Source: Roseibium sediminicola (GTDB lineage: Bacteria > Pseudomonadota > Alphaproteobacteria > Rhizobiales > Stappiaceae). Taken from it: DNA of 64,000 bases. Of this stretch, positions 8,071-19,533 are shown piece after piece. Made by a program: the position numbers and the translations under genes. The stretch is taken from assembly GCF_023156505.1 (NCBI RefSeq), contig NZ_JALNMJ010000010.1, positions 62,001 through 126,000 of the forward strand. Reading direction: 5' to 3'. The notes beneath the pieces were generated by a model, which was not told the origin of the DNA, ran no database searches, and was given only the letters and a program-made list of their open reading frames with translations. Position 1 is the stretch's first letter, and each line of letters starts with the position of its first letter.

Positions 8071-8550
8071 ATGCAGATCGGTTCAATGCCCATGATGCCA
8101 CCGGGCGGCTCGCCGCGCGACCAGGTGGTCAACAATTTGAGTGCGCAGGTCGAAGCGGGAGAGATCACTGCGGAAGACCAGGACGCGATGATGGAGGCGC
8201 TCGATGCCATGCATGCCGAGCGCATGGAAAACGGCCCGCCGGCCCCGGGCAGCGCCCCGCCGTCACAGGAAGAGATCCAGGCGAATTTCGAATCCATGCT
8301 TGCCGAGCAGGTCGAGGCGGGCACGCTGGGCCAGGACCAGGCCGACCATCTGGCCGAAATGTTCGAAGAAGGAGAGCTTGGCCGGCCGCCCGAAGGCCAG
8401 GGCCCGCCGCCTCCAGGCGGTGAAGGCGGCGGTTCGATGGACGAATTGATGAGCGCCATTCTCAGCCAGCTGCAAAGCGGCTCCACCTATGACGGCTCGG
8501 GCGAACAGACCGGCAGCATCGCCTCGCTGCTCGCCGATTACACGGCTTAA
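8071..8550 (+). CDS. Small acidic Pro/Gly-rich hypothetical protein
   Basis: A 159-residue protein that I do not recognise. It is acidic, methionine- and proline-rich, and contains two related helical segments: QVEAGEITAEDQDAMMEAL (about 26-44) and QVEAGTLGQDQADHLAEMF (about 80-98), which look like an internal duplication. A PPPPGG-rich linker and a helical C-terminus (MDELMSAILSQLQSG) follow. There is no signal peptide or membrane segment. A good ribosome-binding site (AGGAGCAAACGAAG) precedes the ATG, and a candidate CtrA box lies upstream. Confidence 0.75.
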   Translation: MQIGSMPMMPPGGSPRDQVVNNLSAQVEAGEITAEDQDAMMEALDAMHAERMENGPPAPGSAPPSQEEIQANFESMLAEQVEAGTLGQDQADHLAEMFEEGELGRPPEGQGPPPPGGEGGGSMDELMSAILSQLQSGSTYDGSGEQTGSIASLLADYTA

Positions 8551-8668
8551 GACCCTAGTGGAACGCCCGGCCGCCCTCCCCCCATGTCGGCCTGGTCGGG
8601 CCAGGTTTCCCGAACACCTGTAGTCGTGCCCACAACTTGAATGCGATTGCCTGCCTCACATCGGGAAA

Positions 8669-8702
8669 CCGGCCGGCCACCTTCGGGTGGCCGGTCTTTT
8701 TT
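8669..8702 (+). terminator. Intrinsic terminator
   Basis: The stem CCGGCCACC, loop TTC, stem GGGTGGCCGG and a T6 run end transcription of the small gene at 8071-8550, converging on the helicase gene from the other strand. Confidence 0.88.
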
Positions 8703-8731
8703 GGGGGAGCGTGGCCAGGAGACAACCGGCT

Positions 8732-11170
8732 TCAATGCCGTTCGACGAAGCTGTCGATGACCTTCTTCACGCCGGCCTTTTCGAAATCGATGGTCAGCTT
8801 GTTGCCCTCGATCGACTGGATCGCGCCATAGCCGAACTTGATGTGGAAGACCCGTTCGCCGAGGGAATAGGCCGACGGTGCGTCGCTGACCGACCTGGCG
8901 ACCAGTTCTCCCTCGATGGTGAGTGGACCCTGGCGTTTCTGGCGAGCGGACTGGTAACCGCGGCCGCCACCATCCGAGAAGCCGTTGGAGGACTGGCGGT
9001 TGCGCTGCGCCCGTTTCCAGCCGGGCGTCGAATAGCTGCCGCCATCGAAGGGATCGTGGCTGTCGAAACGGGACGGGCCGTATCCGCCGCCGGCATATCC
9101 GCCATAGTTGGAGCTGGGCTCGCCGATCTCGACGTGATCCGGTGGCAACTCATCCAGGAACCGCGAGGGCACGGTCGATTGCCACAGGCCATGAATGCGC
9201 CGGTTGGAGGCAAAATAGAGTTTCGCACGCTTCTTGGCCCGGGTGATGCCGACATAGGCAAGGCGCCGCTCTTCCTCAAGGCCTGCTCTGCCGCTCTCGT
9301 CCAGTGAGCGCTGATGCGGAAAGAGGCCCTCCTCCCAGCCGGGAAGAAACACGGTGTCGAATTCCAGCCCCTTGGCCGAATGCAGCGTCATGATCGAAAC
9401 GGCGTCGGAGGCATCGGCGCTGTCGCGGTCCATCACCAGGGAAATATGCTCCAGGAACCCGGCCAGGGATTCAAACTCCTCCATAGACCGGATCAGTTCC
9501 TTCAGGTTGTCGAGACGTCCGGGCGCTTCGGCGGACCTGTCCAGGCGCCACATTTCCGTGTAGCCGCTTTCATCCAGAATGATTTCGGCGAGGTCCGTGT
9601 GCTTGATCTGGTCGAGCTGGCGCCGCCAGCGCTCGAAATTGTCGAGCACGGTTTTCAGCGCGTTGCGCGGCTTGGGCTTCAGCTCTTCCGTATCGATCAA
9701 TTGGCTGGCCGCCTGCATCAGGGGGATGCGCTCGGCACGGGCCAGGCCATGCACCAGTTTCAGCGTGGCGTCGCCGAGCCCGCGCTTGGGCGTGTTGACG
9801 ATGCGCTCGAAGGCGAGATCGTCCGCAGGCTGCGCCACACAGCGCAGGTAGGCCATGGCGTCGCGGATTTCCATGCGTTCATAGAAACGAGGACCGCCGA
9901 TCACCCTGTAATTGAGGCCGAGTGTGACGAAGCGTTCTTCGAACTCGCGCATCTGGAACGAGGCGCGCACCAGAACGGCCATCTCGTTGAGCGCATGGCC
10001 CTTGGACTGCAAGGCTTCGATTTCGTCGCCGATGGTGCGGGCTTCCTCTTCCGAGTCCCAGACGGAGGCAACCGAGACAAGGTCATGGTCCGGCTCATCG
10101 AAATCGGTGAACAGCGTCTTGCCGAGCCGGCCCTCGTTGAAGGAAATCAGGTGCGAGGCGGCGGCCAGAATGTGGCTGGTGGAGCGGTAATTGCGCTCCA
10201 GGCGGATCACTTCCGCGCCCTTGAAGTCATGCTCGAAGCGCAGGATGTTGTCGACCTCGGCGCCGCGCCAGCCATAGATCGACTGGTCGTCGTCGCCGAC
10301 GCAGCAGACATTCGGATTACCCTGGGCCAGCAGGCGCAGCCACAGATACTGGGCAATGTTGGTGTCCTGGTATTCGTCGACCAGCATGTATCGGAAGCGG
10401 AGCTGATAGTCCTTCAGGACATCCGGCTGGGTCTTGAACAGCGTGATGACATGCAACAGCAAGTCACCGAAATCGGCGGCGTTCAGGATCGACAGACGTT
10501 CCTGGTATTCCTCGTAGAGCTTGCGGCCGCGGCCGTTAGCAAACGCGCGTGCTTCGCCTTCCGGGACGTCCTTCGGCGTCAGCGCCCGGTTCTTCCAGCT
10601 GTCGAGCATGCCGGCAAAGGCCTTGGCGGTCCATCGCTTGTCGTCGAGGCCCTCGGCCTGGATAATCTGCTTGATCAGGCGGATCTGGTCGTCGGTGTCG
10701 AGGATCGAGAAGGACGATTTCAATCCGACCAGTTCTGCATGCCGCCTCAGGATCTTCACGCAGATCGAGTGGAAGGTGCCGAGCCAGGCCATGCCTTCGA
10801 CATTGCCGCCGACAAAGCCGGCAATGCGCTCCTTCATCTCGCGCGCGGCCTTGTTGGTGAAGGTCACGGCGAGGATCTCGGACGGGCGCGCCAGTCCGCT
10901 TGCCAGGATATGGGCAATGCGCGTGGTCAGCACCCGGGTCTTGCCGGTGCCGGCGCCTGCCAGCACCAGCACAGGGCCTTCCGTTGTTTCCACGGCCAGC
11001 CGCTGTTCCGGATTGAGCCCGGTCAGATAATCCGGGGCACGCCGGGCCGCCATCGCCCGCGCGGCAATCCCCCCTTGCGGCCGCTCCGGCACCGGCGCGG
11101 GCTCGGCCCGCGTGCCGACCGGCTGAAAGGGATCGTCAAAAGGATCGTCATACCCGTCCGGGTCGGTCAT
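8732..11170 (-). CDS. uvrD: UvrD/PcrA-type DNA helicase
   Basis: An 812-residue superfamily 1A 3'-5' helicase of DNA repair and replication-fork maintenance. The Q motif LNPEQRLAV (52-60), Walker A GAGTGKT (72-78), motif II DEYQDTN and motif III GDDDQSIYGWRGA are all intact, as are the late motifs TLHSAKGLEFDTVF and RLAYVGITRAKKRA. The C-terminus ends in a Tudor-like segment (GERVFHIKFGYGAIQSI), as in PcrA/UvrD proteins, which binds RNA polymerase in other bacteria. A disordered acidic N-terminal extension of about 45 residues is present. No strong ribosome-binding site is visible. Confidence 0.95.
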   Translation of the reverse strand: MTDPDGYDDPFDDPFQPVGTRAEPAPVPERPQGGIAARAMAARRAPDYLTGLNPEQRLAVETTEGPVLVLAGAGTGKTRVLTTRIAHILASGLARPSEILAVTFTNKAAREMKERIAGFVGGNVEGMAWLGTFHSICVKILRRHAELVGLKSSFSILDTDDQIRLIKQIIQAEGLDDKRWTAKAFAGMLDSWKNRALTPKDVPEGEARAFANGRGRKLYEEYQERLSILNAADFGDLLLHVITLFKTQPDVLKDYQLRFRYMLVDEYQDTNIAQYLWLRLLAQGNPNVCCVGDDDQSIYGWRGAEVDNILRFEHDFKGAEVIRLERNYRSTSHILAAASHLISFNEGRLGKTLFTDFDEPDHDLVSVASVWDSEEEARTIGDEIEALQSKGHALNEMAVLVRASFQMREFEERFVTLGLNYRVIGGPRFYERMEIRDAMAYLRCVAQPADDLAFERIVNTPKRGLGDATLKLVHGLARAERIPLMQAASQLIDTEELKPKPRNALKTVLDNFERWRRQLDQIKHTDLAEIILDESGYTEMWRLDRSAEAPGRLDNLKELIRSMEEFESLAGFLEHISLVMDRDSADASDAVSIMTLHSAKGLEFDTVFLPGWEEGLFPHQRSLDESGRAGLEEERRLAYVGITRAKKRAKLYFASNRRIHGLWQSTVPSRFLDELPPDHVEIGEPSSNYGGYAGGGYGPSRFDSHDPFDGGSYSTPGWKRAQRNRQSSNGFSDGGGRGYQSARQKRQGPLTIEGELVARSVSDAPSAYSLGERVFHIKFGYGAIQSIEGNKLTIDFEKAGVKKVIDSFVERH

Positions 11171-11295
11171 GGTTTACTGGTCCGGTGTTCTTCAAGCGCT
11201 TGTTAGAGAGAACAATATAGCAACAAAGCGGCGCTGACGAGGCGGGAACAAGGGATTTGGTGGGGACAAGATTGCGCCAAACGCTCACATCTCAA

Positions 11296-11418
11296 TTGTC
11301 ATCCCGGATTGGCGCAGCCAAGTCCGGGACCCAGTAAACACATGCGCCTACAGCTCCAGCCGGCACCGGGGCTACTGTGTCCCGGTCTTGTCGCTTGCGC
11401 GTCAAACCGGGGTGACAA
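11296..11418. repeat. GTCATCCCGG-type intergenic palindrome
   Basis: An imperfect inverted repeat with outer arms TTGTCATCCCGG and the complement of CCGGGGTGACAA, with further pairing of the GTCCGGGACCCAGTA region with TACTGTGTCCCGG. This is a common class of alphaproteobacterial intergenic repeat. It fills much of the 281-bp gap between the helicase and chemoreceptor genes, in which no gene is seen. Confidence 0.8.
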
Positions 11419-11451
11419 GGGAGAGGCATGTATCCGATGACGGGCCGCGGG

Positions 11452-13509
11452 TCAGGCGGCCTCGTCTTCGCGGACTTCCTGCAGGAACCGCCGGACCGCG
11501 CCGGAGAGGTCGCTGGCCACAAGACCGAGCTGTTCCGCGGACTGGCTGAGGTTTTCGGATTTTTCCCGCGTCTGGTCGATGGAGCTGGAAACGCCGGCGA
11601 CATTGCTGGCCGCCGCCGTGGCCCCATCGGACGCGTAGGTGATGCTCTGGGTGATTTCGCTGGTCGCCGTGTTCTGTTCTTCGACGGACGCGGCGATCGT
11701 TTCCGTCACGGAGCGGACTTCCTCGATCTTTTCCACGATGGATCGGATCGCGGCGACGGATTTCTGGGTCGAGCCCTGAATACCGGAAATCTGGCTGGCG
11801 ATCTCGTCTGTCGCCTTGGCGGTCTGGGTGGAAAGCTCCTTCACTTCCGCCGCAACAACCGCGAAGCCCTTGCCGGCTTCCCCGGCGCGCGCAGCCTCGA
11901 TGGTCGCGTTCAGCGCCAGAAGGTTGGTCTGTTCGGCAATGGCGCGGATCATCTCCACGACTTCACCGATCTTGTCCGCTGTCTCAGCAAGAATGGAAAC
12001 GTCCCGGTCGGCCGCCAATGCCGTCTCGGCAGCGGTGGAAGAGAGGGTCATGGCAGATTCCGCCTGGCGGGAAATCTCGCTGATGGAAGCCGAAAGCTCC
12101 GCTGCCGCCGACGCCACCGTCTGCACGTTTGTCGTCGCCTCTTCCGTCGCCGCATTGGCCGCAACAGCACTTTCGTTCGCGTGCATGGCGATTTTCAGCA
12201 TGTCACCCGCACTGTCGCGCACGCCGGTGGTTTCGCTCGAAAGCTGCTCCTGAATGGTCGTGACGGAGCCTTCGAACGCCTTGATGGCATTCTCAAGCTG
12301 GGTTCTGCGAGCATTCCGTTTCTCGCGATCAATCGCCGCCAGTTCTTCCAGGCGTTTCTGGTTGATAAGCCCGTCGCGGAAGATTTCGGTTGCCCTTGCG
12401 ATATCGCCGATTTCATCCGGACGGTCGGTGTCTTGAACCTCAACGTCCAGATTGCCGCCGGCAAGCTCGGTGATGGTGTCGCGCTGCCGGCTCAAAGTGC
12501 GCGTGATAGAAATCACCTGATATCCGACCAGCACGAGTGTACCGATCACGAACACCACAGCAACAAGACCAAGCGTCCAGATGTCCCGATTGAGGCGGCT
12601 GGCATCCGCCGCCGAGGCCGCCTTGGAGCGATCGATGAAGACGTCGGACACCTGCTTCATCAGGTTCAGCCGCTTGGTCGCAGCAGCAAACCAGGCCGTG
12701 CCTTCGATGCCTTGAGCGTCCTGCGTGTCCGGCAGCTTGTGGATCACCGTGCGCCAGGCCAGCGCCTGGTCAACATCGGCTCCTTTCACCGTGTCGTTGA
12801 AAAGCTTCAACTGCTCGGGCGTGGTGACGGCTTCCAGTTCCTTCAAGAAGGCCCTTTCGCCGCCATAGAAGGCAATGACATTCCGGAAGGTATCCTGATT
12901 GACCTTACCGGTCATATTGAATTCATTGAGCAATGCCGCGCCATTGGCCCGCTCCAGTCCTCCGGCTTCCATCGCCTCAACAATCGTCAGGTAAGGCAGC
13001 AATTCGTGGGTGATTTCCCGCGACGGGCTTTCCTCGGTCGCCAGCGCAATCACATGAAGCAGTTCCTCGATCTGACCGGTGTAGGTCTTGACCACATCGC
13101 CTGCCTTGAACTGTCGGTCATCGACAGACCTTCTGTAAGCGGCTGTCTCTTCCAGACCGCGCACGATTGTGTTCAGGTCGTTTGTGAGGTCTTTATCGTG
13201 CAGATCAACGTTTGCGACATATGAGACGAAGGTCTCGCGTGCCGCGTCCGTCTTGGGACGCTGGCTTGTGAGTGTGGACTGGTTGCCCGCCGCATAATCG
13301 GACTTGATCAGTCCAACGCTCATGCCTCGCTCTTTCTGCAGCTCATGAATGAGGTCGCCCGCATTCTGGGCAATCTGGGTCAGGGGACTCATGTACTCAT
13401 GATGCGCTCGCACCACGGCTTTTTCATAGACGCTCGTGATCGCGAATCCGATCACGGCAATCATCGGGACCAATGCCAGTAGTCCGATCTGCAGCCTGAT
13501 ACGCTTCAT
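11452..13509 (-). CDS. NIT-domain methyl-accepting chemotaxis protein
   Basis: A 685-residue chemoreceptor. TM1 is at about 7-27. A periplasmic nitrate/nitrite-sensing-type (NIT) helical domain follows, recognised by [14 protein letters not shown] and spanning about 50-300. TM2 is at about 315-337, then HAMP, and a long cytoplasmic signalling coiled coil with the conserved hairpin tip [20 protein letters not shown]. It would report ligand binding to CheA/CheW. The ligand may be nitrate or nitrite but is not proven by sequence. A very strong ribosome-binding site (AAGGAGGGG) precedes the ATG. No che genes lie nearby. Confidence 0.93.
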   Translation of the reverse strand: MKRIRLQIGLLALVPMIAVIGFAITSVYEKAVVRAHHEYMSPLTQIAQNAGDLIHELQKERGMSVGLIKSDYAAGNQSTLTSQRPKTDAARETFVSYVANVDLHDKDLTNDLNTIVRGLEETAAYRRSVDDRQFKAGDVVKTYTGQIEELLHVIALATEESPSREITHELLPYLTIVEAMEAGGLERANGAALLNEFNMTGKVNQDTFRNVIAFYGGERAFLKELEAVTTPEQLKLFNDTVKGADVDQALAWRTVIHKLPDTQDAQGIEGTAWFAAATKRLNLMKQVSDVFIDRSKAASAADASRLNRDIWTLGLVAVVFVIGTLVLVGYQVISITRTLSRQRDTITELAGGNLDVEVQDTDRPDEIGDIARATEIFRDGLINQKRLEELAAIDREKRNARRTQLENAIKAFEGSVTTIQEQLSSETTGVRDSAGDMLKIAMHANESAVAANAATEEATTNVQTVASAAAELSASISEISRQAESAMTLSSTAAETALAADRDVSILAETADKIGEVVEMIRAIAEQTNLLALNATIEAARAGEAGKGFAVVAAEVKELSTQTAKATDEIASQISGIQGSTQKSVAAIRSIVEKIEEVRSVTETIAASVEEQNTATSEITQSITYASDGATAAASNVAGVSSSIDQTREKSENLSQSAEQLGLVASDLSGAVRRFLQEVREDEAA

Positions 13510-13559
13510 TCCCTCGCCCCTCCTTGAACGGCTTTGTGCAAGAAGGGTGCCGATACGGG

Positions 13560-13762
13560 CTTACCCATACCTTAACGGAAGACCCGTTTTGACATGAAAT
13601 GACAGGGTTTGGAACTTCATGCCAACATTATCAATTTTAGGTGGTATAAATAATAGAAACCCCTATTGTTAAATATATCGATATATCTCAAAAAAACACA
13701 TAGGAAACAATAACTTTTACTATCAACGAAATCGAAAAGATAAGTGATCCTGCTTTAAAGAG
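13560..13762. other. AT-rich intergenic stretch
   Basis: About 200 bp that is far more AT-rich than the surroundings, between the chemoreceptor start and the ligA terminator. It includes ATATATCGATATAT (palindrome near 13674-13687) and runs of A and T. It presumably holds the chemoreceptor promoter. No open frame of interest is seen. Confidence 0.5.
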
Positions 13763-13779
13763 GAGCCTGTTTCAGGCTC
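13763..13779 (-). terminator. Probable ligA terminator
   Basis: On the minus strand GAGCCTG-AAA-CAGGCTC is followed by CTCTTT, a short stem with a modest T-rich tail directly downstream of the ligA stop codon. Confidence 0.6.
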
Positions 13780-13782
13780 TGC

Positions 13783-16047
<2,265 letters not shown>

Positions 16048-16083
16048 TCACGCTGCCGACAGTTTGGAATGAAGGAGACCCAA

Positions 16084-16320
16084 ATGGCTTACGAAGACCA
16101 CAAGCGCTACCAGGACAAGTCCGCGTTCAGCAGCGCCGGCTGGTTTGTCGCTGGCGGCCTGGCCATGGCGCTCCTTGCCGGTGCGCTGCTCTATATGGAA
16201 GGCTATTTCCAGGACGACAACGAGCTTAGCATCGAGTTGAACGTGCCCAACCTGGACGCGGACAAGATCCCGCTGCCGGACGTTCCGGACAAGGTGATTG
16301 TCCCGAAGGAGGGCAATTGA
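16084..16320 (+). CDS. Small single-pass membrane protein
   Basis: A 78-residue protein that I do not recognise. A hydrophilic N-terminus of about 17 residues is followed by one transmembrane helix (about 18-38, GWFVAGGLAMALLAGALLYM) and a short acidic, Pro/Asp-rich tail that would face the periplasm. The ribosome-binding site AAGGAG is well placed. It lies between ligA (divergent) and recN (convergent), with its own terminator, so it is a separate unit. Confidence 0.8.
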   Translation: MAYEDHKRYQDKSAFSSAGWFVAGGLAMALLAGALLYMEGYFQDDNELSIELNVPNLDADKIPLPDVPDKVIVPKEGN

Positions 16321-16353
16321 TCGGGCCTGTTTCGTGTCGTGGATGACTTATCC

Positions 16354-16381
16354 AGGCGGATGCTTCGGCGTCCGCCTTTTC
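16354..16381 (+). terminator. Intrinsic terminator
   Basis: AGGCGGATGC-TTCG-GCGTCCGCCT followed by TTTT ends the small membrane protein gene just before the convergent recN stop. Confidence 0.88.
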
Positions 16382-16400
16382 CTTGCGTCCTGCCGCGAAG

Positions 16401-18068
16401 CTACTCCGCCGCCGTCAGCAGCCTGCGCGCGGCGGCGCGGGCTTCCTCGGTGATGACGCTGCCGGCCAGCATGCGGGCGATTTCCTCGCTGCGGTGGTCT
16501 TCGTCGATGCGCTGGACCCGGGTCGCCACCCGGTCCCGCTTCAAGGCTTCCTTGGCGATCAGGAAATGGCCTTCCGCGCGCGCGGCCACCTGCGGTGCGT
16601 GCGTGACGGTCAGCACCTGAACGCTGGCGGCGAGCCGCGCCAGGCGCAGGCCGATGGCCTCGGCAACCGCGCCGCCGACGCCGGTGTCGATTTCGTCAAA
16701 GACCAGCGTCGGCGCCGAGCCCTTGTCCGCCAGACACACTTTCAACGCCAGCAGGAAGCGCGAGAGTTCGCCGCCGGACGCGACCTTCATCATCGGCCCG
16801 GGCCGGGTGCCCGGGTTGGTTTGAACGTGGAATTCCAGCTGGTCGATGCCGCTGCGGCCCGGGCTTGCCGGGTCGCTCTGCAGTTCAACGATGAACTTCG
16901 CGCGCTCCAGCTTGAGATCGGGCAGTTCCTTTTCGACCGCCTTTTCCAGGGCTTTGGCCGTCTTGCGGCGCTTCTCCGACAGGGCGGCGGCCTTCTTGTC
17001 GTAAGTGGCGCGGGCCTTGGCGGCGGCTTCGACCAGAGCCGCCAACTTGTCTTCGCCCGCGTCGAGATCGGCAAGATCATTCGACATCGTTTCGCACAAC
17101 GCGGCCAGCTCCTCGACGGGAACGGAGAATTTCCGCGACGCTGCGCGCAGTGCGAACAGGCGTTCCTCGACGCTTTCCAGTTCACGCGGATCGAACTCGG
17201 TCTCACGCAGAGCGGTTTCCAGTCCGCCACGTGTTTCTTCAAGCTGGTCCAGCGCCCCGGCGAGCGAGCGCACGGGCTGGCCCAGAAGCTGCGGCACCTG
17301 GTCGGCCTTGCGCTCCAGGCGGCGCAGCAGGCTGGCCAGTTCCGGGATCGGCGATGCCGAGCCGTTGAGGGTTTCGAAGGCCTCGTTGAGGTCGCCGGCG
17401 ATCTTTTCGACCGCCATCATGTCGGTGCGGCGGGCGGCGAGCTGCTCCTCTTCGCCAGCCTGAGGTTTCAGCTGCGACAGTTCCTCGACAGAAGCGCGCA
17501 AATAATCGGCCTCGTTTCGGGCCGCCTCGATCCGCCGCTCGTGTTCGGTGACCGCCTTTTCCGCGGATTTGAAGGCGGCATAAGCCGCCGCAACGGCGTC
17601 AGCCTCAGCGGTCAGCCCGCCGAACACATCGATCAGAGCCCGATGGCTCTCCGGATCGACCAGAGCGCGGTCGTCATGCTGGCCATGGATTTCGACCAGC
17701 AGCGCCCCCGCCTGGCGCATCAGACCGGCGCTGACCGGCTGATCGTTGATGAAGGCCCGGGTGCGGCCATCGGCGGTCTGGATCCGGCGCAGGATGATGT
17801 CGCCATCATCGTCGACATCGTTTTCCCTGAGAAACAGGCGCACCGGATGATCGCCGGCAACGTCGAAGACGGCCGTGACCTGTCCCTGTGCCTCGCCGTG
17901 ACGCACGAGATCCGCGTCCCCGCGCGCACCAAGCGCCAGGGAAAGGGAGTCGAGAAGAATGGATTTGCCCGCGCCGGTTTCCCCGGTCAGGACCGACATA
18001 CCGGCGGCAAAATCAAGATCAAGACGGTCGATCAGGACGATGTCACGGATAGACAGCGTGACCAGCAT
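16401..18068 (-). CDS. recN: DNA repair protein RecN
   Basis: A 555-residue SMC-like ATPase of double-strand-break repair. The N-terminal Walker A segment GETGAGKSILLDSL and the RecN-type start MLVTLSIRDIVLIDRL are clear. A long coiled-coil middle follows, then the ABC signature and Walker B in the last 130 residues (ASGGELSRFLLALKV, TLVFDEIDTGVGG). The start at 18068 has AAGGAG upstream. The structured element copy 2 lies between this gene and bamD, upstream of its promoter region. Confidence 0.96.
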   Translation of the reverse strand: MLVTLSIRDIVLIDRLDLDFAAGMSVLTGETGAGKSILLDSLSLALGARGDADLVRHGEAQGQVTAVFDVAGDHPVRLFLRENDVDDDGDIILRRIQTADGRTRAFINDQPVSAGLMRQAGALLVEIHGQHDDRALVDPESHRALIDVFGGLTAEADAVAAAYAAFKSAEKAVTEHERRIEAARNEADYLRASVEELSQLKPQAGEEEQLAARRTDMMAVEKIAGDLNEAFETLNGSASPIPELASLLRRLERKADQVPQLLGQPVRSLAGALDQLEETRGGLETALRETEFDPRELESVEERLFALRAASRKFSVPVEELAALCETMSNDLADLDAGEDKLAALVEAAAKARATYDKKAAALSEKRRKTAKALEKAVEKELPDLKLERAKFIVELQSDPASPGRSGIDQLEFHVQTNPGTRPGPMMKVASGGELSRFLLALKVCLADKGSAPTLVFDEIDTGVGGAVAEAIGLRLARLAASVQVLTVTHAPQVAARAEGHFLIAKEALKRDRVATRVQRIDEDHRSEEIARMLAGSVITEEARAAARRLLTAAE

Positions 18069-18192
18069 ATAGGGAAGCTCCTTAAAGTTCGGCCCACCAT
18101 ATAGGAGGACCGAGACATCTTGAAAGAGCCTGATTGGGCATTTCAACCTCATTTATGAGGCAGGAAAACCCGATCTGGGTATCGCGGATACC

Positions 18193-18460
18193 AGGCTGTA
18201 GTGACACATTAACGATTGGCAGCGCCGCCCGAGAATTGGGTTCTTTCAAGGAGCATGGAGGACGGACATGCGGGGCATATTCAACGACATGCGACGCGGA
18301 TAGGACCCAATTCTCGGGCGGCCCCTACGGGGTAGGTCCAGGATCGTCCCTGAATGCGTTGGAAATGCTCGAAAGTGCGCTGCAATTCCTTGCGCTTTCC
18401 GCCTGTTCAGGAACGATCCTGACCCCAACGATGCCAGTCGTTAATGTGTCACTACAGCCT
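18193..18460. repeat. Structured multi-hairpin intergenic element, copy 2
   Basis: A 268-bp element bounded by a perfect 23-bp terminal inverted repeat (18193-18215 and 18438-18460, outer sequence AGGCTGTAGTGACAC). Hairpin A has a perfect 18-bp stem (18224-18241/18305-18322), hairpin B is CCCC-TAC-GGGG near 18322-18332, and hairpin C pairs 18339-18354 with 18406-18421 with one mismatch. The loop of A holds CAAGGAGCA (18247-18255) and TGCGACGCGG (18290-18299) 34 nt apart, identical to copy 1, while all stems differ. Arm C of both copies shares TGCGCTGC. Its last base is the first base of the bamD stop codon complement. Confidence 0.8.
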
Positions 18461-19272
18461 TAGATGCTCTTGAAGGCCCGGCTGATCCAGCTACCGCTGT
18501 CCTCGGAAGGCTCGTAGCCACCCTTGTTGAGCAGCGAATAGGCGTCCTTGTACCACTGGCTGTCCGGGTAGTTGTGCCCGAGCACCGCAGCTGCCGTCTG
18601 GGCTTCGTTGACAACACCGAGCGCGTAGTAGGCTTCGGTCAGGCGGAACAGCGCCTCTTCCACGTGCCGCGTGGTCTGATAGTCGACCACCACGGTCTTG
18701 AAGCGGTTGATGCCGGCAATGTAGTTGCGCTTCTTCAGGTAGAAGCGCCCGACCTGCATTTCCTTGCCGCCGAGCTGGTCCTTGATAATGCGCAGTTTCT
18801 TTTCCGCATCCGGTGAATATTCGGAATCCGGGAAGCGCTGGATCAATTCGGAAAAGGCCTGTCCGGCCTTGAGCGTCACACCCTGGTCGCGCGTGATGTC
18901 CGGCATCTGGCGGTAGTAGCTCTGACCGGCCAGGTAAAGCATATAGGCCGAATCCTCATCGCCCGGATAAAGCGTCACGAAGCGTTTCGCCGCGGTCACC
19001 GTTTCGGTGTATTTGCCGCGCGAATAGTTCAGGAAGGCCAGGTTGACCAGGGATTTCTTGGAATATTCGGAATAGGGATAAAGCTTGTCGAGCTCCTCGA
19101 ACTTTTCCGTCGAGTCGCGCAACTTGCCCTGGGCGCGCAGTGCCAGGCCTTCGTTGAAGAGCACATCGGCCGGTGTGTCGTTGAGCGCCAGTTCGTCGAG
19201 ATCATCCTTCTTGCTGCACGCGCCAAGCGCCAGCGGCGCGGCCAGCACTGCCAGCATCAGGATGTTCTTCAT
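18460..19272 (-). CDS. bamD: Outer membrane assembly lipoprotein BamD
   Basis: A 270-residue lipoprotein of the BAM complex, which inserts beta-barrel proteins into the outer membrane. The signal MKNILMLAVLAAPLALGAC carries a lipobox with Cys19 as the lipidated residue. The rest consists of TPR-like helical repeats typical of ComL/YfiO (LFNEGLALRAQGKLRDSTEKF; YLAGQSYYRQMP). The start at 19272 gives an ideal lipoprotein signal; an in-frame ATG at 19308 is an alternative. It lies downstream of lpxC with its own leader. Structured element copy 2 abuts its stop codon. Confidence 0.94.
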   Translation of the reverse strand: MKNILMLAVLAAPLALGACSKKDDLDELALNDTPADVLFNEGLALRAQGKLRDSTEKFEELDKLYPYSEYSKKSLVNLAFLNYSRGKYTETVTAAKRFVTLYPGDEDSAYMLYLAGQSYYRQMPDITRDQGVTLKAGQAFSELIQRFPDSEYSPDAEKKLRIIKDQLGGKEMQVGRFYLKKRNYIAGINRFKTVVVDYQTTRHVEEALFRLTEAYYALGVVNEAQTAAAVLGHNYPDSQWYKDAYSLLNKGGYEPSEDSGSWISRAFKSI

Positions 19273-19409
19273 GCGTTTGGTTCTGCTCGTTTCAGAACCA
19301 GTATCCATTCCGTTCACGCCTATACTCCCGGGCCGCACGGCCCTTCAGGCCCCGACTGCGCGGCCTTCCCAACTCTTCGACAGGAGTGTTTAGCGGACTT
19401 TACCTGTCC

Positions 19410-19445
19410 CCGTCACGCCCAGAACGGCCATGTGACGGTTTTTTT
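19410..19445 (+). terminator. Orphan plus-strand intrinsic terminator
   Basis: CCGTCAC, a 15-nt loop, GTGACGG and a T7 run. The T-run is on the plus strand, yet no plus-strand gene precedes it; bamD and lpxC are both on the minus strand. It may end an unannotated small RNA that begins within about 19270-19400. This is an inference from the terminator only. Confidence 0.55.
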
Positions 19446-19462
19446 GAGCATTTTTATGGCAA

Positions 19463-19480
19463 CGGAGCCAAAAGGCTCCG
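19463..19480. repeat. Short hairpin CGGAGCC-AAAA-GGCTCCG
   Basis: A perfect 7-bp stem with an A4 loop between lpxC and bamD, next to the lpxC terminator. It may add to transcript-end formation or processing. Confidence 0.5.
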
Positions 19481-19494
19481 ATTTCCGCAGAATC

Positions 19495-19521
19495 AAAAAG
19501 GCCGCTCAGGGGAGCGGCCTC
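19495..19521 (-). terminator. lpxC terminator
   Basis: On the minus strand AGGCCGCTCC-CCTG-AGCGGCC is followed by T5 right after the lpxC stop. It separates lpxC from bamD transcription. Confidence 0.88.
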
Positions 19522-19533
19522 AAATCTTTGGGA

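Noticed and set aside
9314..11206. Long plus-strand open frame of 630 codons
   Set aside because: It is the antisense of the uvrD-like gene; it has no domain pattern or ribosome-binding site and is explained by high GC content.
16383..18104. Plus-strand open frame of 573 codons
   Set aside because: Antisense to recN with no recognisable motifs.
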